Assembly (NCBI RefSeq): GCF_900110115.1
Contig: NZ_FOCM01000003.1
Location: forward strand, 248,001 to 312,000
DNA length: 64,000 bases
DNA from: Palleronia pelagia
Lineage (GTDB): Bacteria > Pseudomonadota > Alphaproteobacteria > Rhodobacterales > Rhodobacteraceae
Direction: 5' to 3'
The notes beneath the pieces were generated by a model that was given only the letters and a program-made list of their open reading frames with translations, had not been told where the DNA came from and searched no databases. The translations under genes and the position numbers were made by a program. This document shows, piece by piece, positions 20,671-29,763 of the stretch (position 1 is its first letter; every line of letters starts with the position of its first letter).

Positions 20671-20692
20671 TCTTGAGTGTAAAGATACACTG
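20665..20692 (+). promoter_or_regulatory. Predicted sigma-70-type promoter of the bchC operon
   Basis: TTGACA at 20665-20670 and TACACT at 20687-20692 are separated by 16 bases. Each element lies inside one of the two PpsR-type operators, so repressor binding would block polymerase directly. Prediction from sequence only; readthrough from crtF is also likely. Confidence 0.6.
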
Positions 20693-20696
20693 ACAG
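20679..20696. promoter_or_regulatory. PpsR/CrtJ operator 2 upstream of bchC
   Basis: TGTAAAGATACACTGACA fits TGT-N12-ACA exactly. It starts 26 bp after the first copy and covers the -10-like TACACT. Confidence 0.87.
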
Positions 20697-20752
20697 TCCA
20701 AGAGGTGTGGTCAATTCAGGCCGCAGTTTCAGGAAGACCGGGAGGGGTCAAC

Positions 20753-21694
20753 TTGATCGACACCGCCGCCATCATCCTAGAGGGACCGCAGGCCATCGGC
20801 CTTGGCAGCATCCCCATTTCCGACCCGCAGGACGGTGACGTGGTGGTGGATATCGACTGGTCCGGCATCTCGACCGGCACCGAAAAACTCTTCTTCACAG
20901 GCAAGATGCCCCCGTTCCCTGGCATGGGATACCCGCTGGTCCCCGGATACGAATCGGTGGGCCACGTGGTCGAGGCGCGGCCCGGATCGGGCCTGCGCGC
21001 CGGTCAGGCCGTGTTTGTGCCCGGGGCCAACTGCTTCGGCGCGATTCGCGGGCTTTTCGGTGGTGCCGCGCGGCGAATCGTGACGGGCGCCGACCGCGTG
21101 ACCCCGATCGATGAGTCGCTGGGGGCCGACGGGGCGCTCCTGGCGCTGGCCGCCACGGCGCGGCACGCGCTGGCTGGGCTTCGCACCGAACTGCCCGAGC
21201 TGATCGTGGGTCACGGCACCCTGGGCCGTCTGCTGGCACGCCTGACCATCGCCGCGGGCGGATGCCCGACGGTCTGGGAAATCGACGTAAGCCGCCGCGA
21301 TGGCGCATCGGACTATCCGGTCATCGACCCGGCCGAGGATGCCCGCCGCGACTACACCACGATCTACGACGCCACCGGCCGCGCGGACCTGCTGCCCGAG
21401 CTGATCGGCCGCATCGCCAAGGGCGGCGAGATCGTCCTCGCCGGGTTCTACACCGACCCTATCAGCTTCGCCTTTCCGCCCGCCTTCATGAAGGAGGCGC
21501 GGCTGCGCGTCGCGGCGGAATGGACGCCCGACGACATGCAGGTGACGCACCGGTTGGTGCGCTCGGGCGCGCTGTCGCTGGACGGTCTCATCACCCACAG
21601 GCGCCCGGCGGCCGATGCCGTCCGCGCCTACCCGCAGGCCTTCGACGACCCGGCCTGCCTGAAAATGATACTCGACTGGAAGGACGTGGCATGA
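20753..21694 (+). CDS. bchC: Bacteriochlorophyllide a dehydrogenase BchC
   Basis: BchC oxidises the 3-hydroxyethyl group to 3-acetyl in the last steps to bacteriochlorophyllide a. The 313-residue protein is a medium-chain dehydrogenase-like enzyme with [20 protein letters not shown] near residue 55-75 and a shortened Rossmann region around [19 protein letters not shown]. The start is TTG at 20753, five bases after a strong GGAGGGG. It is first in the long operon with bchXYZ and puf; its stop overlaps the bchX ATG (ATGA). Its promoter region carries two PpsR-type operators. Confidence 0.95.
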   Translation: MIDTAAIILEGPQAIGLGSIPISDPQDGDVVVDIDWSGISTGTEKLFFTGKMPPFPGMGYPLVPGYESVGHVVEARPGSGLRAGQAVFVPGANCFGAIRGLFGGAARRIVTGADRVTPIDESLGADGALLALAATARHALAGLRTELPELIVGHGTLGRLLARLTIAAGGCPTVWEIDVSRRDGASDYPVIDPAEDARRDYTTIYDATGRADLLPELIGRIAKGGEIVLAGFYTDPISFAFPPAFMKEARLRVAAEWTPDDMQVTHRLVRSGALSLDGLITHRRPAADAVRAYPQAFDDPACLKMILDWKDVA

Positions 21695-22695
21695 GCCTCG
21701 ACGACGTTCCGAACCTCAAGAGCTATGACGCCAAGCTGAAGGACGAGGCGGCCGAGCCCACGCTGGAAGTGCCGCAGGCCGAGCCGACCTCGAAAACCCA
21801 GATCATCGCGATCTACGGCAAGGGCGGGATCGGCAAGTCGTTCACGCTGGCCAACTTGAGCCACATGATGGCCGAGCAGGGCAAGCGCGTGCTGCTGATC
21901 GGCTGCGACCCGAAATCGGACACCACGTCGCTGCTGTTCGGCGGCAAGGCCTGCCCGACGATCATCGAGACGTCGACCAAGAAGAAACTGGCCGGCGAGG
22001 AAGTGAAGATCGGCGATGTCTGCTTCAAGCGCGGCGGCGTTTTCGCCATGGAACTCGGCGGCCCCGAGGTCGGCCGCGGCTGCGGTGGGCGCGGCATCAT
22101 CCACGGCTTCGAGCTGCTGGAGAAGCTGGGCTTCCACGACTGGGATTTCGACTACGTCCTGCTGGACTTCCTGGGCGACGTGGTCTGCGGCGGCTTCGGC
22201 CTGCCCATCGCGCGGGACATGGCACAGAAGGTGATCCTGGTCGGGTCCAACGATCTCCAGTCGCTTTACGTCGCCAACAACGTCTGCTCGGCGGTGGAGT
22301 ATTTCCGCAGGCTGGGCGGCAATGTGGGCGTCGCGGGTCTGGTCATCAACAAGGACGACGGCTCGGGCGAGGCGCAGGCCTTTGCCAAGGCGGTGGACAT
22401 CCCCGTGCTGGCCGCGATCCCGCAGGACGATGACCTGCGCAAGAAATCCGCGAACTACCAGATCGTCGGCACCGACAAGTCGCCCTGGGGCAGCCTGTTC
22501 GCCGAGCTGGCCGAGGCCGTGAGCGGCGCGCCCGGCTGTCGCCCCGCGCCCCTGGACCAGGACGGTCTGCTGGGCCTTTTCGACAGCAAGGACACCGGCG
22601 GCGACGTGGTGCTGGAGCCTGCGACCGACGCGGACATGCGCGGCAAGAAGGGCGCGGTGAAGCCGTCGCTCGAGGTGATCTACGACGAGGTCTGA
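21691..22695 (+). CDS. bchX: Chlorophyllide a reductase iron protein BchX
   Basis: BchX is the NifH-like ATPase that feeds electrons to BchYZ for reduction of the chlorin B ring. The 334-residue protein has the P-loop [16 protein letters not shown] near residue 43-58, [20 protein letters not shown], and two cluster-ligating cysteines in [10 protein letters not shown] and [11 protein letters not shown]. Length is typical. The ATG overlaps the bchC stop. A hairpin repeat separates it from bchY, whereas other junctions in this operon are overlaps. Confidence 0.96.
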   Translation: MSLDDVPNLKSYDAKLKDEAAEPTLEVPQAEPTSKTQIIAIYGKGGIGKSFTLANLSHMMAEQGKRVLLIGCDPKSDTTSLLFGGKACPTIIETSTKKKLAGEEVKIGDVCFKRGGVFAMELGGPEVGRGCGGRGIIHGFELLEKLGFHDWDFDYVLLDFLGDVVCGGFGLPIARDMAQKVILVGSNDLQSLYVANNVCSAVEYFRRLGGNVGVAGLVINKDDGSGEAQAFAKAVDIPVLAAIPQDDDLRKKSANYQIVGTDKSPWGSLFAELAEAVSGAPGCRPAPLDQDGLLGLFDSKDTGGDVVLEPATDADMRGKKGAVKPSLEVIYDEV

Positions 22696-22705
22696 CGGCC
22701 GCCGG

Positions 22706-22752
22706 CCGGGGGCCAGCCCCCGGACCCCCGAGGTACTTGAAGAAAGATGATG
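22706..22752 (+). repeat. GC hairpin plus conserved tail between bchX and bchY
   Basis: CCGGGGG-CCAG-CCCCCGG (22706-22723) forms a perfect seven-pair hairpin 10 bases after the bchX stop, followed by ACCCCCGAGGTACTTGAAGA and AAGATGATG. A closely similar tail, CCCCCGAGGTATTTTTGGGA then AAGATGAAG, occurs on the minus strand at about 52105-52134 after two hairpins. The two copies indicate an intergenic repeat family. Inside the operon it could lower downstream transcription or stabilise the upstream mRNA. Confidence 0.7.
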
Positions 22753-22757
22753 ACAGT

Positions 22758-24338
22758 TTGACGGACCAGAAAGTGACATATGACCGGTCGGACGAGGTCC
22801 AGGTGAGCGAGGGCACCGCACGCGGTGACGCGCCGGCCCTGGCCGTCGATCCCGGCGCGGGCGATGGCATGGGCTGTCACGCCGGTGCCGCCACGATGGA
22901 GGTCGCCGCGCGCGAGGCCGGGGCCAGCGACCTGCTGGACGGGTTCGCCGCCGACTATCCCAAGGGCCCCCACGACAAGCCGCAGAGCATGTGCCCCGCC
23001 TTCGGATCGCTGCGCGTGGGGCTGCGGATGCGCCGGGTCGCCACCGTGCTGTCGGGCTCGGCCTGCTGCGTCTACGGGCTGAGCTTCGTGAGCCATTTCT
23101 ACGGCGCGCGGCGATCGGTGGGCTACGTGCCGTTCAACTCGGAAAGCCTGGTCACCGGCAAGCTGTTCGAGGACATCCGCGAGAGCGTTCACGAGATGGC
23201 CGACCCGGACCGCTATGACGCGATCGTGGTCACAAATCTCTGCGTGCCGACCGCATCGGGCGTGCCGCTGCGCCTTTTGCCAAAGGAAATCAACGGCGTA
23301 CGCATCATCGGGATCGACGTGCCGGGCTTCGGCGTGCCCACCCATGCCGAGGCGAAGGATGTGCTGGCCGGCGCCATGCTGGACTATGCCCGGGCCGAGG
23401 TCGCGGCGGGGCCGGTGCCCGCGCCCGCAACGGGCCGCGACGACCGACCGACCGTGACGCTTCTGGGCGAGATGTTCCCGGCCGACCCGATGATGATCGG
23501 CGCGATGCTGGCCCCCATGGGCCTGGCCGCCGGACCCGTCGTGCCCTGCCGCGAGTGGCGCGAGCTTTACGCCGCGCTGGATTGTGGCGCGGTGGCCGCG
23601 GTGCACCCGTTCTACACCGCCGCGATGCGGTCGTTCGAGGCCGCCGGCCGCCCCATCGTGGGCAGCGCACCGGTGGGCCACGACGGCACCGCCCAGTGGC
23701 TGGCGTCCATCGGCGACGCTTTCGGGCTGCCCGCCGACCGGGTGGCCGCGGCGCAGAACGCTTTCCTGCCCGCGATCAAGGCGGCGCTGGAGGGCGCGAG
23801 AATTGACGGCACGATCACCCTGTCGGGCTACGAGGGCAGCGAGCTTCTGGTCGCGCGCCTGCTGATCGAGAGTGGCGCTCGGGTTCCATATGTCGGCACC
23901 GCCTGCGCCAAGACGGAACAGAGCCGCCAGGACCGCGAATGGCTTGAGGCCCATGGCGCGATGGTGAAATTCCGCGCCTCGCTCGAGGATGATCTCGCGG
24001 CGATGGAGGCGGTGCAGCCGGATCTCGCCATCGGCACGACGCCCGTGGTCCAGAAGGGCAAGGAACTGGGGATTCCCTCGCTTTACTTCACCAACCTGAT
24101 TTCGGCACGGCCCCTCATGGGTCCCGCCGGCGCCGGATCGCTGGCGCAGGTGGTGAATGCCGCCATGGACAACCGCGACCGCATGGCGACGATGAAGGCC
24201 TTCTTCGAGGGCGTGGGCGGCGGCGACACGGCCGGCGTCTGGGAAGGCACGCCGAATATCCGCAAGGATTTCCGCGCCCAGAATCTCAAGAAGCTGGAAA
24301 AACAGGCCCGCGCCCGCAAGGCGGAGCAGATGATATGA
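22758..24338 (+). CDS. bchY: Chlorophyllide a reductase subunit BchY
   Basis: BchY is the NifD-like half of the BchYZ catalytic component. The product (about 526 residues) has cysteine-bearing motifs [15 protein letters not shown] near residue 40-55, [11 protein letters not shown] and [18 protein letters not shown], which hold the [4Fe-4S] cluster with BchZ. The start is uncertain: TTG at 22758 gives LTDQKVTYD, similar to the Rhodobacter N-terminus, but lacks a strong ribosome site and overlaps the stop of a four-codon ORF (ATG at 22747). TTG at 22737 lies in the repeat. The stop lies in ATATGA shared with a small bridging ORF before bchZ. Confidence 0.93.
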   Translation: MTDQKVTYDRSDEVQVSEGTARGDAPALAVDPGAGDGMGCHAGAATMEVAAREAGASDLLDGFAADYPKGPHDKPQSMCPAFGSLRVGLRMRRVATVLSGSACCVYGLSFVSHFYGARRSVGYVPFNSESLVTGKLFEDIRESVHEMADPDRYDAIVVTNLCVPTASGVPLRLLPKEINGVRIIGIDVPGFGVPTHAEAKDVLAGAMLDYARAEVAAGPVPAPATGRDDRPTVTLLGEMFPADPMMIGAMLAPMGLAAGPVVPCREWRELYAALDCGAVAAVHPFYTAAMRSFEAAGRPIVGSAPVGHDGTAQWLASIGDAFGLPADRVAAAQNAFLPAIKAALEGARIDGTITLSGYEGSELLVARLLIESGARVPYVGTACAKTEQSRQDREWLEAHGAMVKFRASLEDDLAAMEAVQPDLAIGTTPVVQKGKELGIPSLYFTNLISARPLMGPAGAGSLAQVVNAAMDNRDRMATMKAFFEGVGGGDTAGVWEGTPNIRKDFRAQNLKKLEKQARARKAEQMI

Positions 24339-24403
24339 CCCGGTGCCTGCTTTTCATGTCGCGCGTCCATCGCACCCGGATCGGGGGGACTGGCCCATGC
24401 TGA
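24335..24403 (+). CDS. 22-codon bridging ORF between bchY and bchZ
   Basis: ATG at 24335 overlaps the bchY stop (ATGA) and opens a 22-codon frame ([20 protein letters not shown], then Pro-Cys) whose TGA at 24401-24403 overlaps the start region of bchZ (ATG at 24397). Ribosomes finishing bchY could reinitiate here and deliver to the bchZ start across the 58-base gap. The peptide itself is probably unimportant. Seen directly; coupling is inferred. Confidence 0.4.
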   Translation: MTRCLLFMSRVHRTRIGGTGPC

Positions 24404-25872
24404 TCCAGGACCATGACCGCGCCGGCGGCTACTGGGGCGCCGTCTATGCCTTCTGCGCCGTGAAGGGATTGCAGGTGGTGATCGACGGCCCCGTGGGCTG
24501 CGAGAACCTGCCGGTCACGTCGGTGCTGCACTATACCGACGCGCTGCCCCCGCATGAATTACCCATCGTCGTCACCGGTCTTGGCGAGGACGAGATGGGA
24601 TCGGGCACCGAAGACAGCATGAAACGGGCGTGGGATACGCTCGACCCGGCGCTTCCTGCGGTGGTCGTCACCGGCTCGATCGCCGAGATGATCGGCGGCG
24701 GCGTCACGCCCCAGGGCACCAACATCCAGCGGTTCCTGCCCCGCACCATCGACGAGGACCAGTGGGAAGCCGCCGACCGCGCGATGACGTGGCTGTTTAC
24801 CGAATTCGGCCAGACCAAGGGCCGGATGCCTCCCGAGAGGAAGCGCGAAGAGGGCGCCAAGCCGCGGGTCAACATCCTCGGGCCCATGTACGGCACCTTC
24901 AACATGCCATCGGACCTGGCCGAGATCCGGCGCCTGGTCGAAGGCATCGGCGCCGAGGTCAACATGGTCATGCCCTTGGGCGCGCACCTGGCCGAGATGC
25001 GCAACCTGGTGAACGCGGACGTCAATATCTGCATGTATCGCGAGTTCGGGCGCGGCCTGTGCGAGGCGCTGGACAAGCCCTACCTGCAGGCGCCGATCGG
25101 CGTGGACAGCACGACCCGGTTCCTGCGCTCGCTCGGCGATCTGCTGGGGCTGGATCCCGAGCCATTCATCGAGCGCGAGAAGCATTCGACCCTGAAGCCC
25201 GTCTGGGACCTGTGGCGGTCGGTGACGCAGGATTTCTTCGCCACGGCCGAGTTCGGCATCGTGGCGGGCGAAACCTACGCCCGCGGGATCCGCAATTACC
25301 TGGAAAACGACCTGGGCTTTCCCTGTGCCTTCGCGGTGGCGCGGGTCGCCGGCAAGAAGACCGACAACGACGACGTGCGCGCGATGATCCACCAGAAGCG
25401 GCCGCTGGTCGTGATGGGGTCGATCAACGAGAAGATGTACATGGCCGAGATGAAGGCGGGCCACGGACCGGCCCCGGCTTTCATCCCCGCAAGCTTCCCC
25501 GGCGCCGCCATCCGGCGGGCGACCGGAACGCCCTTCATGGGCTACGCGGGCGCGACCTACCTGCTGCAAGAGGTCTGCAACGGGCTGTTCGACGCGCTGT
25601 TCCACATCCTGCCGCTGGGCAGCGAGATGGACGCGGCCGAGGCGACGCCCGCCACGCTGAAGCACGATTTCCCATGGGACCCGGACGCGCAGGCCGAGCT
25701 TGACCGCATCGTCGCCGAACACCCGGTCCTGACCCGCATTTCCGCCGCCCGAACCCTGCGCGACGCCGCCGAACGCGCGGCGCTGAAGCAGGGGTCCGAC
25801 CGGGTGAAGCGCGAAACCGTCGCGGCGCTGTCGCCCGCGGCCAAGAGATCCAACACGGAGGACGCCACATGA
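24397..25872 (+). CDS. bchZ: Chlorophyllide a reductase subunit BchZ
   Basis: BchZ is the NifK-like half of chlorophyllide a reductase. The 491-residue protein begins [20 protein letters not shown] and has [20 protein letters not shown] with the cluster-ligating cysteine near residue 36, and [20 protein letters not shown]. The ATG at 24397 is seven bases after GGGGGGA and matches homologous N-termini. The stop overlaps the pufQ ATG, joining pigment synthesis to the puf operon. Assignment is secure. Confidence 0.96.
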   Translation: MLIQDHDRAGGYWGAVYAFCAVKGLQVVIDGPVGCENLPVTSVLHYTDALPPHELPIVVTGLGEDEMGSGTEDSMKRAWDTLDPALPAVVVTGSIAEMIGGGVTPQGTNIQRFLPRTIDEDQWEAADRAMTWLFTEFGQTKGRMPPERKREEGAKPRVNILGPMYGTFNMPSDLAEIRRLVEGIGAEVNMVMPLGAHLAEMRNLVNADVNICMYREFGRGLCEALDKPYLQAPIGVDSTTRFLRSLGDLLGLDPEPFIEREKHSTLKPVWDLWRSVTQDFFATAEFGIVAGETYARGIRNYLENDLGFPCAFAVARVAGKKTDNDDVRAMIHQKRPLVVMGSINEKMYMAEMKAGHGPAPAFIPASFPGAAIRRATGTPFMGYAGATYLLQEVCNGLFDALFHILPLGSEMDAAEATPATLKHDFPWDPDAQAELDRIVAEHPVLTRISAARTLRDAAERAALKQGSDRVKRETVAALSPAAKRSNTEDAT

Positions 25873-26096
25873 GCGACATGACCACCCAGCTGAGCGCGAC
25901 CGCGCCGCCGAAAAGGGCGAACGCGCGGGCCGAGTTCTACGCCTATTTCGCGCTGATCTTCGCGGCGACCCTGCCCCTGGCGATCCTGACCTGGGCGCTG
26001 ACGGCCGCGCGGCAGATGACCCTGCCCGAGAAGGGCCCAGTCGCGCGGGCCTGGAGCCAGGCGCGCATCATCACGCCGATGATCTTCTCGGCGTGA
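25869..26096 (+). CDS. pufQ: PufQ, bacteriochlorophyll-associated regulator of the puf operon
   Basis: A 75-residue protein with one central transmembrane helix (about residues 25-47, [20 protein letters not shown]), a basic N-terminus and a C-terminal region containing [20 protein letters not shown]. This matches PufQ, needed for normal bacteriochlorophyll synthesis and pigment-protein assembly; its biochemical role remains debated. It overlaps bchZ by an ATGA junction and precedes pufB by 144 bases. Confidence 0.9.
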   Translation: MSDMTTQLSATAPPKRANARAEFYAYFALIFAATLPLAILTWALTAARQMTLPEKGPVARAWSQARIITPMIFSA

Positions 26097-26240
26097 CGGA
26101 ACGATCCCGCGCCCGGTCCTGATCCGGGGCGGGGACCACAGAATTCCTCCGGTCGCGTGCGGCCGGGTGAAGTCCGGAAATCTCCGGAACCCGGCCGCGG
26201 GGTCCCGCGGCGTCAGCTTGACGATCCTAAGGAGAGTTAA

Positions 26241-26390
26241 ATGGCTGATAGAACCGACCTGTCGTTCACAGGTCTTACCGACGAGCAGGCGCAGGAATTG
26301 CACTCTGTCTACATGAGCGGGCTCTGGCTGTTCTCGGCCGTTGCCGTCGTCGCTCATCTGGCGGTGTTCATCTGGCGTCCCTGGTTCTGA
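26241..26390 (+). CDS. pufB: LH1 antenna beta polypeptide
   Basis: A 49-residue single-span protein starting [20 protein letters not shown]. His39 in [14 protein letters not shown] is the bacteriochlorophyll a ligand; a second conserved His is at position 21. The C-terminal WRPWF motif is typical of LH1 beta. A strong AAGGAGAG lies upstream of the ATG. With PufA it builds the LH1 ring around the reaction centre. Confidence 0.96.
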   Translation: MADRTDLSFTGLTDEQAQELHSVYMSGLWLFSAVAVVAHLAVFIWRPWF

Positions 26391-26404
26391 GGAAGGACTG
26401 AGAC

Positions 26405-26587
26405 ATGGCACAATTCTACAAGATCTGGCTGGTGTTCGACCCGCGTCGCGTTTTCGTGGCGCAGGGCGTGTTCCTGTTCCTGCTGGCGGCGATGATCCAT
26501 CTCGTCCTGCTCAGCACGGACCGGTACAACTGGTTCGAACAGTCCGCTGCCAAGTACGGCACCGGCGCTGTCGAGGCTGCCGAGTAA
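26405..26587 (+). CDS. pufA: LH1 antenna alpha polypeptide
   Basis: A 60-residue single-span protein with the conserved N-terminus [20 protein letters not shown] and the bacteriochlorophyll ligand His32 in [10 protein letters not shown]. The C-terminal region after DRYNWFE is short and ends in EAAE. It follows pufB by 14 bases with GGAAGGA as ribosome site. Precedes a GC-rich structured gap of the kind that stabilises pufBA mRNA in Rhodobacter. Confidence 0.96.
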   Translation: MAQFYKIWLVFDPRRVFVAQGVFLFLLAAMIHLVLLSTDRYNWFEQSAAKYGTGAVEAAE

Positions 26588-26590
26588 GGC

Positions 26591-26640
26591 CCGGCCCCAC
26601 ATCAACGATGCGGGGCGGCGCCGGCCGTCGCCCCCATCAA
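26591..26640 (+). promoter_or_regulatory. GC-rich intercistronic structure between pufA and pufL
   Basis: GCCCC at 26594-26598 pairs with GGGGC at 26612-26616 inside a larger GC-rich region, just after the pufA stop. In Rhodobacter an intercistronic hairpin at this place protects the pufBA segment from decay and gives an excess of LH1 over reaction-centre subunits. The role here is by analogy. Confidence 0.5.
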
Positions 26641-26698
26641 CCCGATAAGGACCAAGACGGCCCGCCAGGCGGACGCCGCCAAAAAACGGAGTAAGAAG

Positions 26699-27529
26699 AT
26701 GGCATTGCTCAGCTTCGAACGAAAATATCGCGTGCCGGGCGGCACGCTCATCGGCGGCGACCTGTTCGATTTCTGGGTCGGGCCATTCTTCGTGGGATTC
26801 TTCGGCGTGGTGGGGACGTTCTTCATCGGGCTGGGAACGATCCTGATTTTCTATACCGCCGCGATCCAGGGAGTGTGGAACCCCTGGCTGATCTCGGTGA
26901 ACCCGCCGCCGATCTCCTACGGGCTCGGCGCCGCGCCTTTGCAAATGGGCGGGCTCTGGCAGATCATCACCATCTGCGCGCATGGCGCCTTCATCTGCTG
27001 GGCGCTGCGCGAGGTCGAGATCTGCCGCAAGCTGGGCATCGGCTATCACGTGCCCGTCGCCTTCGGTTTCGCGATCCTGGCGTATTTCACGCTGCAGGTG
27101 ATCCGGCCCGTCCTGATGGGCGCCTGGGGACACGCCTTTCCCTACGGCATCTGGAGCCACCTCGATTGGGTGAGCTACACCGGCTATCTCTACGGCAACT
27201 TCCACTACAACCCGGCGCACATGGTCGCGGTGACGTTCTTCTTCACCACCTGCCTGGCGCTGGCGCTGCATGGCTCGCTGATCCTGTCGGCCTCGAACCC
27301 CGAGAAGGGCAAGGTCATGCGCAACCCCGAGCACGAAGACACCTTCTTCCGTGACTTCATCGGCTATTCGATCGGGCCGCTCGGCATCCACCGGCTGGGC
27401 ACGCTGCTGGCGATCAATGCGGGCCTGTGGAGCGCGATCTGCATCGTGATCTCGGGGACCATCTGGTTCGACCAGTGGGTCGCCTGGTGGGATTGGTATC
27501 TGAACCTGCCCTGGTGGGCCGACCTGTAA
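26699..27529 (+). CDS. pufL: Photosynthetic reaction centre L subunit
   Basis: A 276-residue five-helix membrane protein starting [20 protein letters not shown]. It has the L-chain segments [27 protein letters not shown] with the special-pair histidine, and [20 protein letters not shown] with the iron-ligand histidine. It binds the pigments of the active electron-transfer branch. pufM follows 12 bases later. Slightly shorter than Rhodobacter sphaeroides PufL (about 282). Confidence 0.97.
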   Translation: MALLSFERKYRVPGGTLIGGDLFDFWVGPFFVGFFGVVGTFFIGLGTILIFYTAAIQGVWNPWLISVNPPPISYGLGAAPLQMGGLWQIITICAHGAFICWALREVEICRKLGIGYHVPVAFGFAILAYFTLQVIRPVLMGAWGHAFPYGIWSHLDWVSYTGYLYGNFHYNPAHMVAVTFFFTTCLALALHGSLILSASNPEKGKVMRNPEHEDTFFRDFIGYSIGPLGIHRLGTLLAINAGLWSAICIVISGTIWFDQWVAWWDWYLNLPWWADL

Positions 27530-27541
27530 GGAGACCTGGAT

Positions 27542-28522
27542 ATGCCAGAGTATCAAAACATCTTCACGCAAGTGCAGGTCCAGGGCCCGCCCGAGATGGG
27601 CATGGTCGAGGACGCCGACCTGCGCGACCGCACCAAGGGCGCGAGCTTTTCCCAGCTGCTGGGCTGGTTCGGCAACGCGCAGCTGGGGCCGATCTACCTG
27701 GGACCCTTCGGCGTGGTGTCGTTCATCACCGGCGGTCTTTGGTTCTTCCTGGTAGGGATCAGCTTCTGGGTGCAGGTCGATTTCTCACCGGGGCTGTTCT
27801 TCCGCGACCTGTTCTACCTGGCGCTCGAGCCGCCCGCGCCGGAATACGGTCTGGGCATCGCGCCCCTGTGGGAAGGCGGGCTGTGGCTGATCGCGTCCTT
27901 CTTCCTGCTGATCGCGGTCATGTCCTGGCTGATCCGGTCATGGGTGCTGGCCAACCAGCTGGGCATGGGCAAGCACGTGTTCTGGGCCTTCTCCAGCGCG
28001 GTCTGGCTGTTCCTTGTGCTGGGCCTCATCCGACCGATCCTCATGGGATCGTGGTCCGAGGCGGTGCCCTACGGCATCTTCCCGCACCTGGATTGGACGA
28101 ACCTGTTCTCGCTCAGCTACGGCAACCTGTTCTACAACCCGTTCCACGCGCTTTCGATCGTGTTCCTTTACGGCTCGGCCCTGCTGTTCGCTATGCATGG
28201 CGGCACGATCCTGGCCGTCAGCCGCTACGGCGGCGACCGCGAGCTCGAGCAGATCGCCGACCGGGGCACGGCATCCGAACGGGCGGGCCTGTTCTGGCGC
28301 TGGACCATGGGCTTCAACGCCACGATGGAGGGGATCCACCGCTGGGCCTGGTGGTTCGCGGTCCTGACCACGCTCACGGGCGGGATCGGCATCCTTCTGA
28401 CCGGCACGGTCGTGGATAACTGGTTCATCTGGGCGCAGGAGCACGGCTACGGCGCGGCACAGAACTACGTCCCCGCCCGCACGCCGGAAGAGTTCATGAT
28501 CTACAGCCCCTATCAGGAGTGA
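27542..28522 (+). CDS. pufM: Photosynthetic reaction centre M subunit
   Basis: A 326-residue five-helix protein beginning [20 protein letters not shown], paired with Puf[34 protein letters not shown] and [20 protein letters not shown] hold the pigment and iron ligands. It is longer than R. sphaeroides PufM (about 308), mainly by a C-terminal tail ending [14 protein letters not shown] after the last helix. Extended tails usually occur in PufM that dock a PufC cytochrome, yet pufX follows here. Confidence 0.97.
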   Translation: MPEYQNIFTQVQVQGPPEMGMVEDADLRDRTKGASFSQLLGWFGNAQLGPIYLGPFGVVSFITGGLWFFLVGISFWVQVDFSPGLFFRDLFYLALEPPAPEYGLGIAPLWEGGLWLIASFFLLIAVMSWLIRSWVLANQLGMGKHVFWAFSSAVWLFLVLGLIRPILMGSWSEAVPYGIFPHLDWTNLFSLSYGNLFYNPFHALSIVFLYGSALLFAMHGGTILAVSRYGGDRELEQIADRGTASERAGLFWRWTMGFNATMEGIHRWAWWFAVLTTLTGGIGILLTGTVVDNWFIWAQEHGYGAAQNYVPARTPEEFMIYSPYQE

Positions 28523-28527
28523 TCGAG

Positions 28528-28746
28528 ATGAGTGACAACAAGAAATGGTTCCTCGCCGATGACCTGCAACCATCGCTTTACATGTGGGTCTTCACCCAGA
28601 TGTGCCTGGGCGCGGTCTACGCGGCGGTGGTGTTCTTCGGGGTGATCGGGGTCATCCTGATCCTGCGGGCCATCAGCTTCCTGCTGCCCGAAGATCCCTA
28701 TGCAGCCCTCGAGACGATGGGCCAGGTCGCCACCGCGCTGGCCTGA
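28528..28746 (+). CDS. pufX: PufX-like protein
   Basis: A 72-residue single-span protein: polar N-terminus MSDNKKWFLADDLQPSLYMW, a hydrophobic helix with small residues (GAVYAAVVFFGVIGVILI), then RAISFLLPEDPYAALETM. Position after pufM, length and layout fit PufX, which opens the LH1 ring for quinone exchange. Similarity to known PufX is modest, as normal for this fast-evolving family. AGGAG at 28515-28519 supports ATG 28528 over GTG 28519. No pufC follows. Confidence 0.82.
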   Translation: MSDNKKWFLADDLQPSLYMWVFTQMCLGAVYAAVVFFGVIGVILILRAISFLLPEDPYAALETMGQVATALA

Positions 28747-28753
28747 CGAGATT

Positions 28754-28783
28754 GGGGGCGCGGGCCCTTCGCCCCGCGCCCCC
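28754..28783 (+). terminator. Strong hairpin after pufX
   Basis: GGGGGCGCGGG (28754-28764) pairs perfectly with CCCGCGCCCCC (28773-28783) across an eight-base loop, seven bases after the pufX stop. There is no T tract, so it may be a 3' stabilising or rho-assisted structure rather than a simple intrinsic terminator. Confidence 0.65.
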
Positions 28784-28864
28784 AGGCCAGGTCGCGCCCC
28801 TTGGCTTGGGGGTGTGACGTCGGGGTCTCCACACCCCGGTTCCCTTCCTGTTGGCTACAGGAGC

Positions 28865-28892
28865 GCACCCCGGTGGCATGCCACCGGGGTGC
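28865..28892. terminator. 28-bp perfect palindrome, possible puf terminator
   Basis: A fully symmetric 28-mer beginning GCACCCCGGTGG and ending CCACCGGGGTGC can fold as a 12-pair hairpin with tetraloop CATG, followed by AAATCTTT. It lies between the convergent pufX and muramidase-like genes. A smaller hairpin, CGGGGT-CTCCAC-ACCCCG, precedes it at about 28829-28847. Termination from the puf side is the simplest reading. Confidence 0.6.
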
Positions 28893-28936
28893 AAATCTTT
28901 CCGGGTCCTGTTGTTTTCGCCTGTCCAGGCTTGGCA

Positions 28937-29680
28937 TCAGCCGGGAAAGACCTTCGCCATCTCGGCGTCGAAGCGTGCCCAGCTCATGGTCGCCCTGTTC
29001 CCGGCATGGCCGTGGTAATAGGACCGTCCGGAGGCTGTGGGCAGGCCGGCCCAGATCTTGGCGAGGTTGTGCATGAAGGCGCGTCGGCCGAGACGGCCAG
29101 CCCGCGCTTGCGCCAGCCCGGCCTCCTCCAGCAGCATGTCGGCCAGCCTGTCCTGCACACGCTCCGAAAAGCGTGTTTGGTGCGACAGCCCCGCTTGCCG
29201 CACCAGCCGCCGCAGCGTCGCCGGGATGAACTGGTAGCGGCCGATGGCGTGGGGCTGGCCGGGGGTCGCGCGGATCCAGTCGAAGATCTGGCCCAGCGTC
29301 ATGTCCGTGGGTGCGTGGCGCGGCGGCACCCGCGTGCCGTGCTGGACGGCGTCGTAGCCCATGCCACCGGCCTCGGCCTGCGCGATTACGTGGCGGATAT
29401 GGGCGGCCGGCCCGCTTGCGGCTGGCGCAGAGGGGGTCGACAGTGCGGCGCGCCCCGATATCGGCGCGACGAGCGGGCCCGCGCCGGTTTCGTCGAAGAG
29501 GCTGGCCAGTCGCGGCCCGTCGGAACGGTTGTCATCCTCGCCCCGTTCGATCAGTGCCGGGCGATCGGAGAACAGGCCGTCTGCGCCGCCCAGAAGCGAT
29601 CCCGCCGGGGCTGCGGCGGCGGCAGACACCGCGTGGGCCGCCAGCGTGATGATCGTGATGAGGCCCGTCGTCCTGCCCAT
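28937..29680 (-). CDS. Exported muramidase (lysozyme-like) protein
   Basis: A 247-residue protein with a signal peptide (MGRTTGLITIITLAAHAVSA) and a low-complexity Ala/Pro stretch. The C-terminal domain has IAQAEAGGMGYDAVQHGTRV, HAIGRYQFIPATLRRLVRQA and LAKIWAGLPTASGRSYYHGH. The GRYQF and IWAGLP-type motifs resemble phage-type lysozymes, suggesting peptidoglycan cleavage. ATG at 29680 was preferred over 29722 because it starts the signal peptide. With the adjacent L,D-transpeptidase it forms a cell-wall pair between puf and idi. Confidence 0.62.
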   Translation of the reverse strand: MGRTTGLITIITLAAHAVSAAAAAPAGSLLGGADGLFSDRPALIERGEDDNRSDGPRLASLFDETGAGPLVAPISGRAALSTPSAPAASGPAAHIRHVIAQAEAGGMGYDAVQHGTRVPPRHAPTDMTLGQIFDWIRATPGQPHAIGRYQFIPATLRRLVRQAGLSHQTRFSERVQDRLADMLLEEAGLAQARAGRLGRRAFMHNLAKIWAGLPTASGRSYYHGHAGNRATMSWARFDAEMAKVFPG

Positions 29681-29763
29681 GGATCCTGTCCCCGCAAGCC
29701 TGTGTCCAGCGGGGCCGACCATGGGGTGGCGAGGTTAGGATTTGGTTTCCGCGCGCAGCGCGG

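Noticed and set aside
28747-28936. pufC or a further puf gene after pufX
   Set aside because: The interval holds only hairpins; there is no CxxCH motif or open frame of suitable size.
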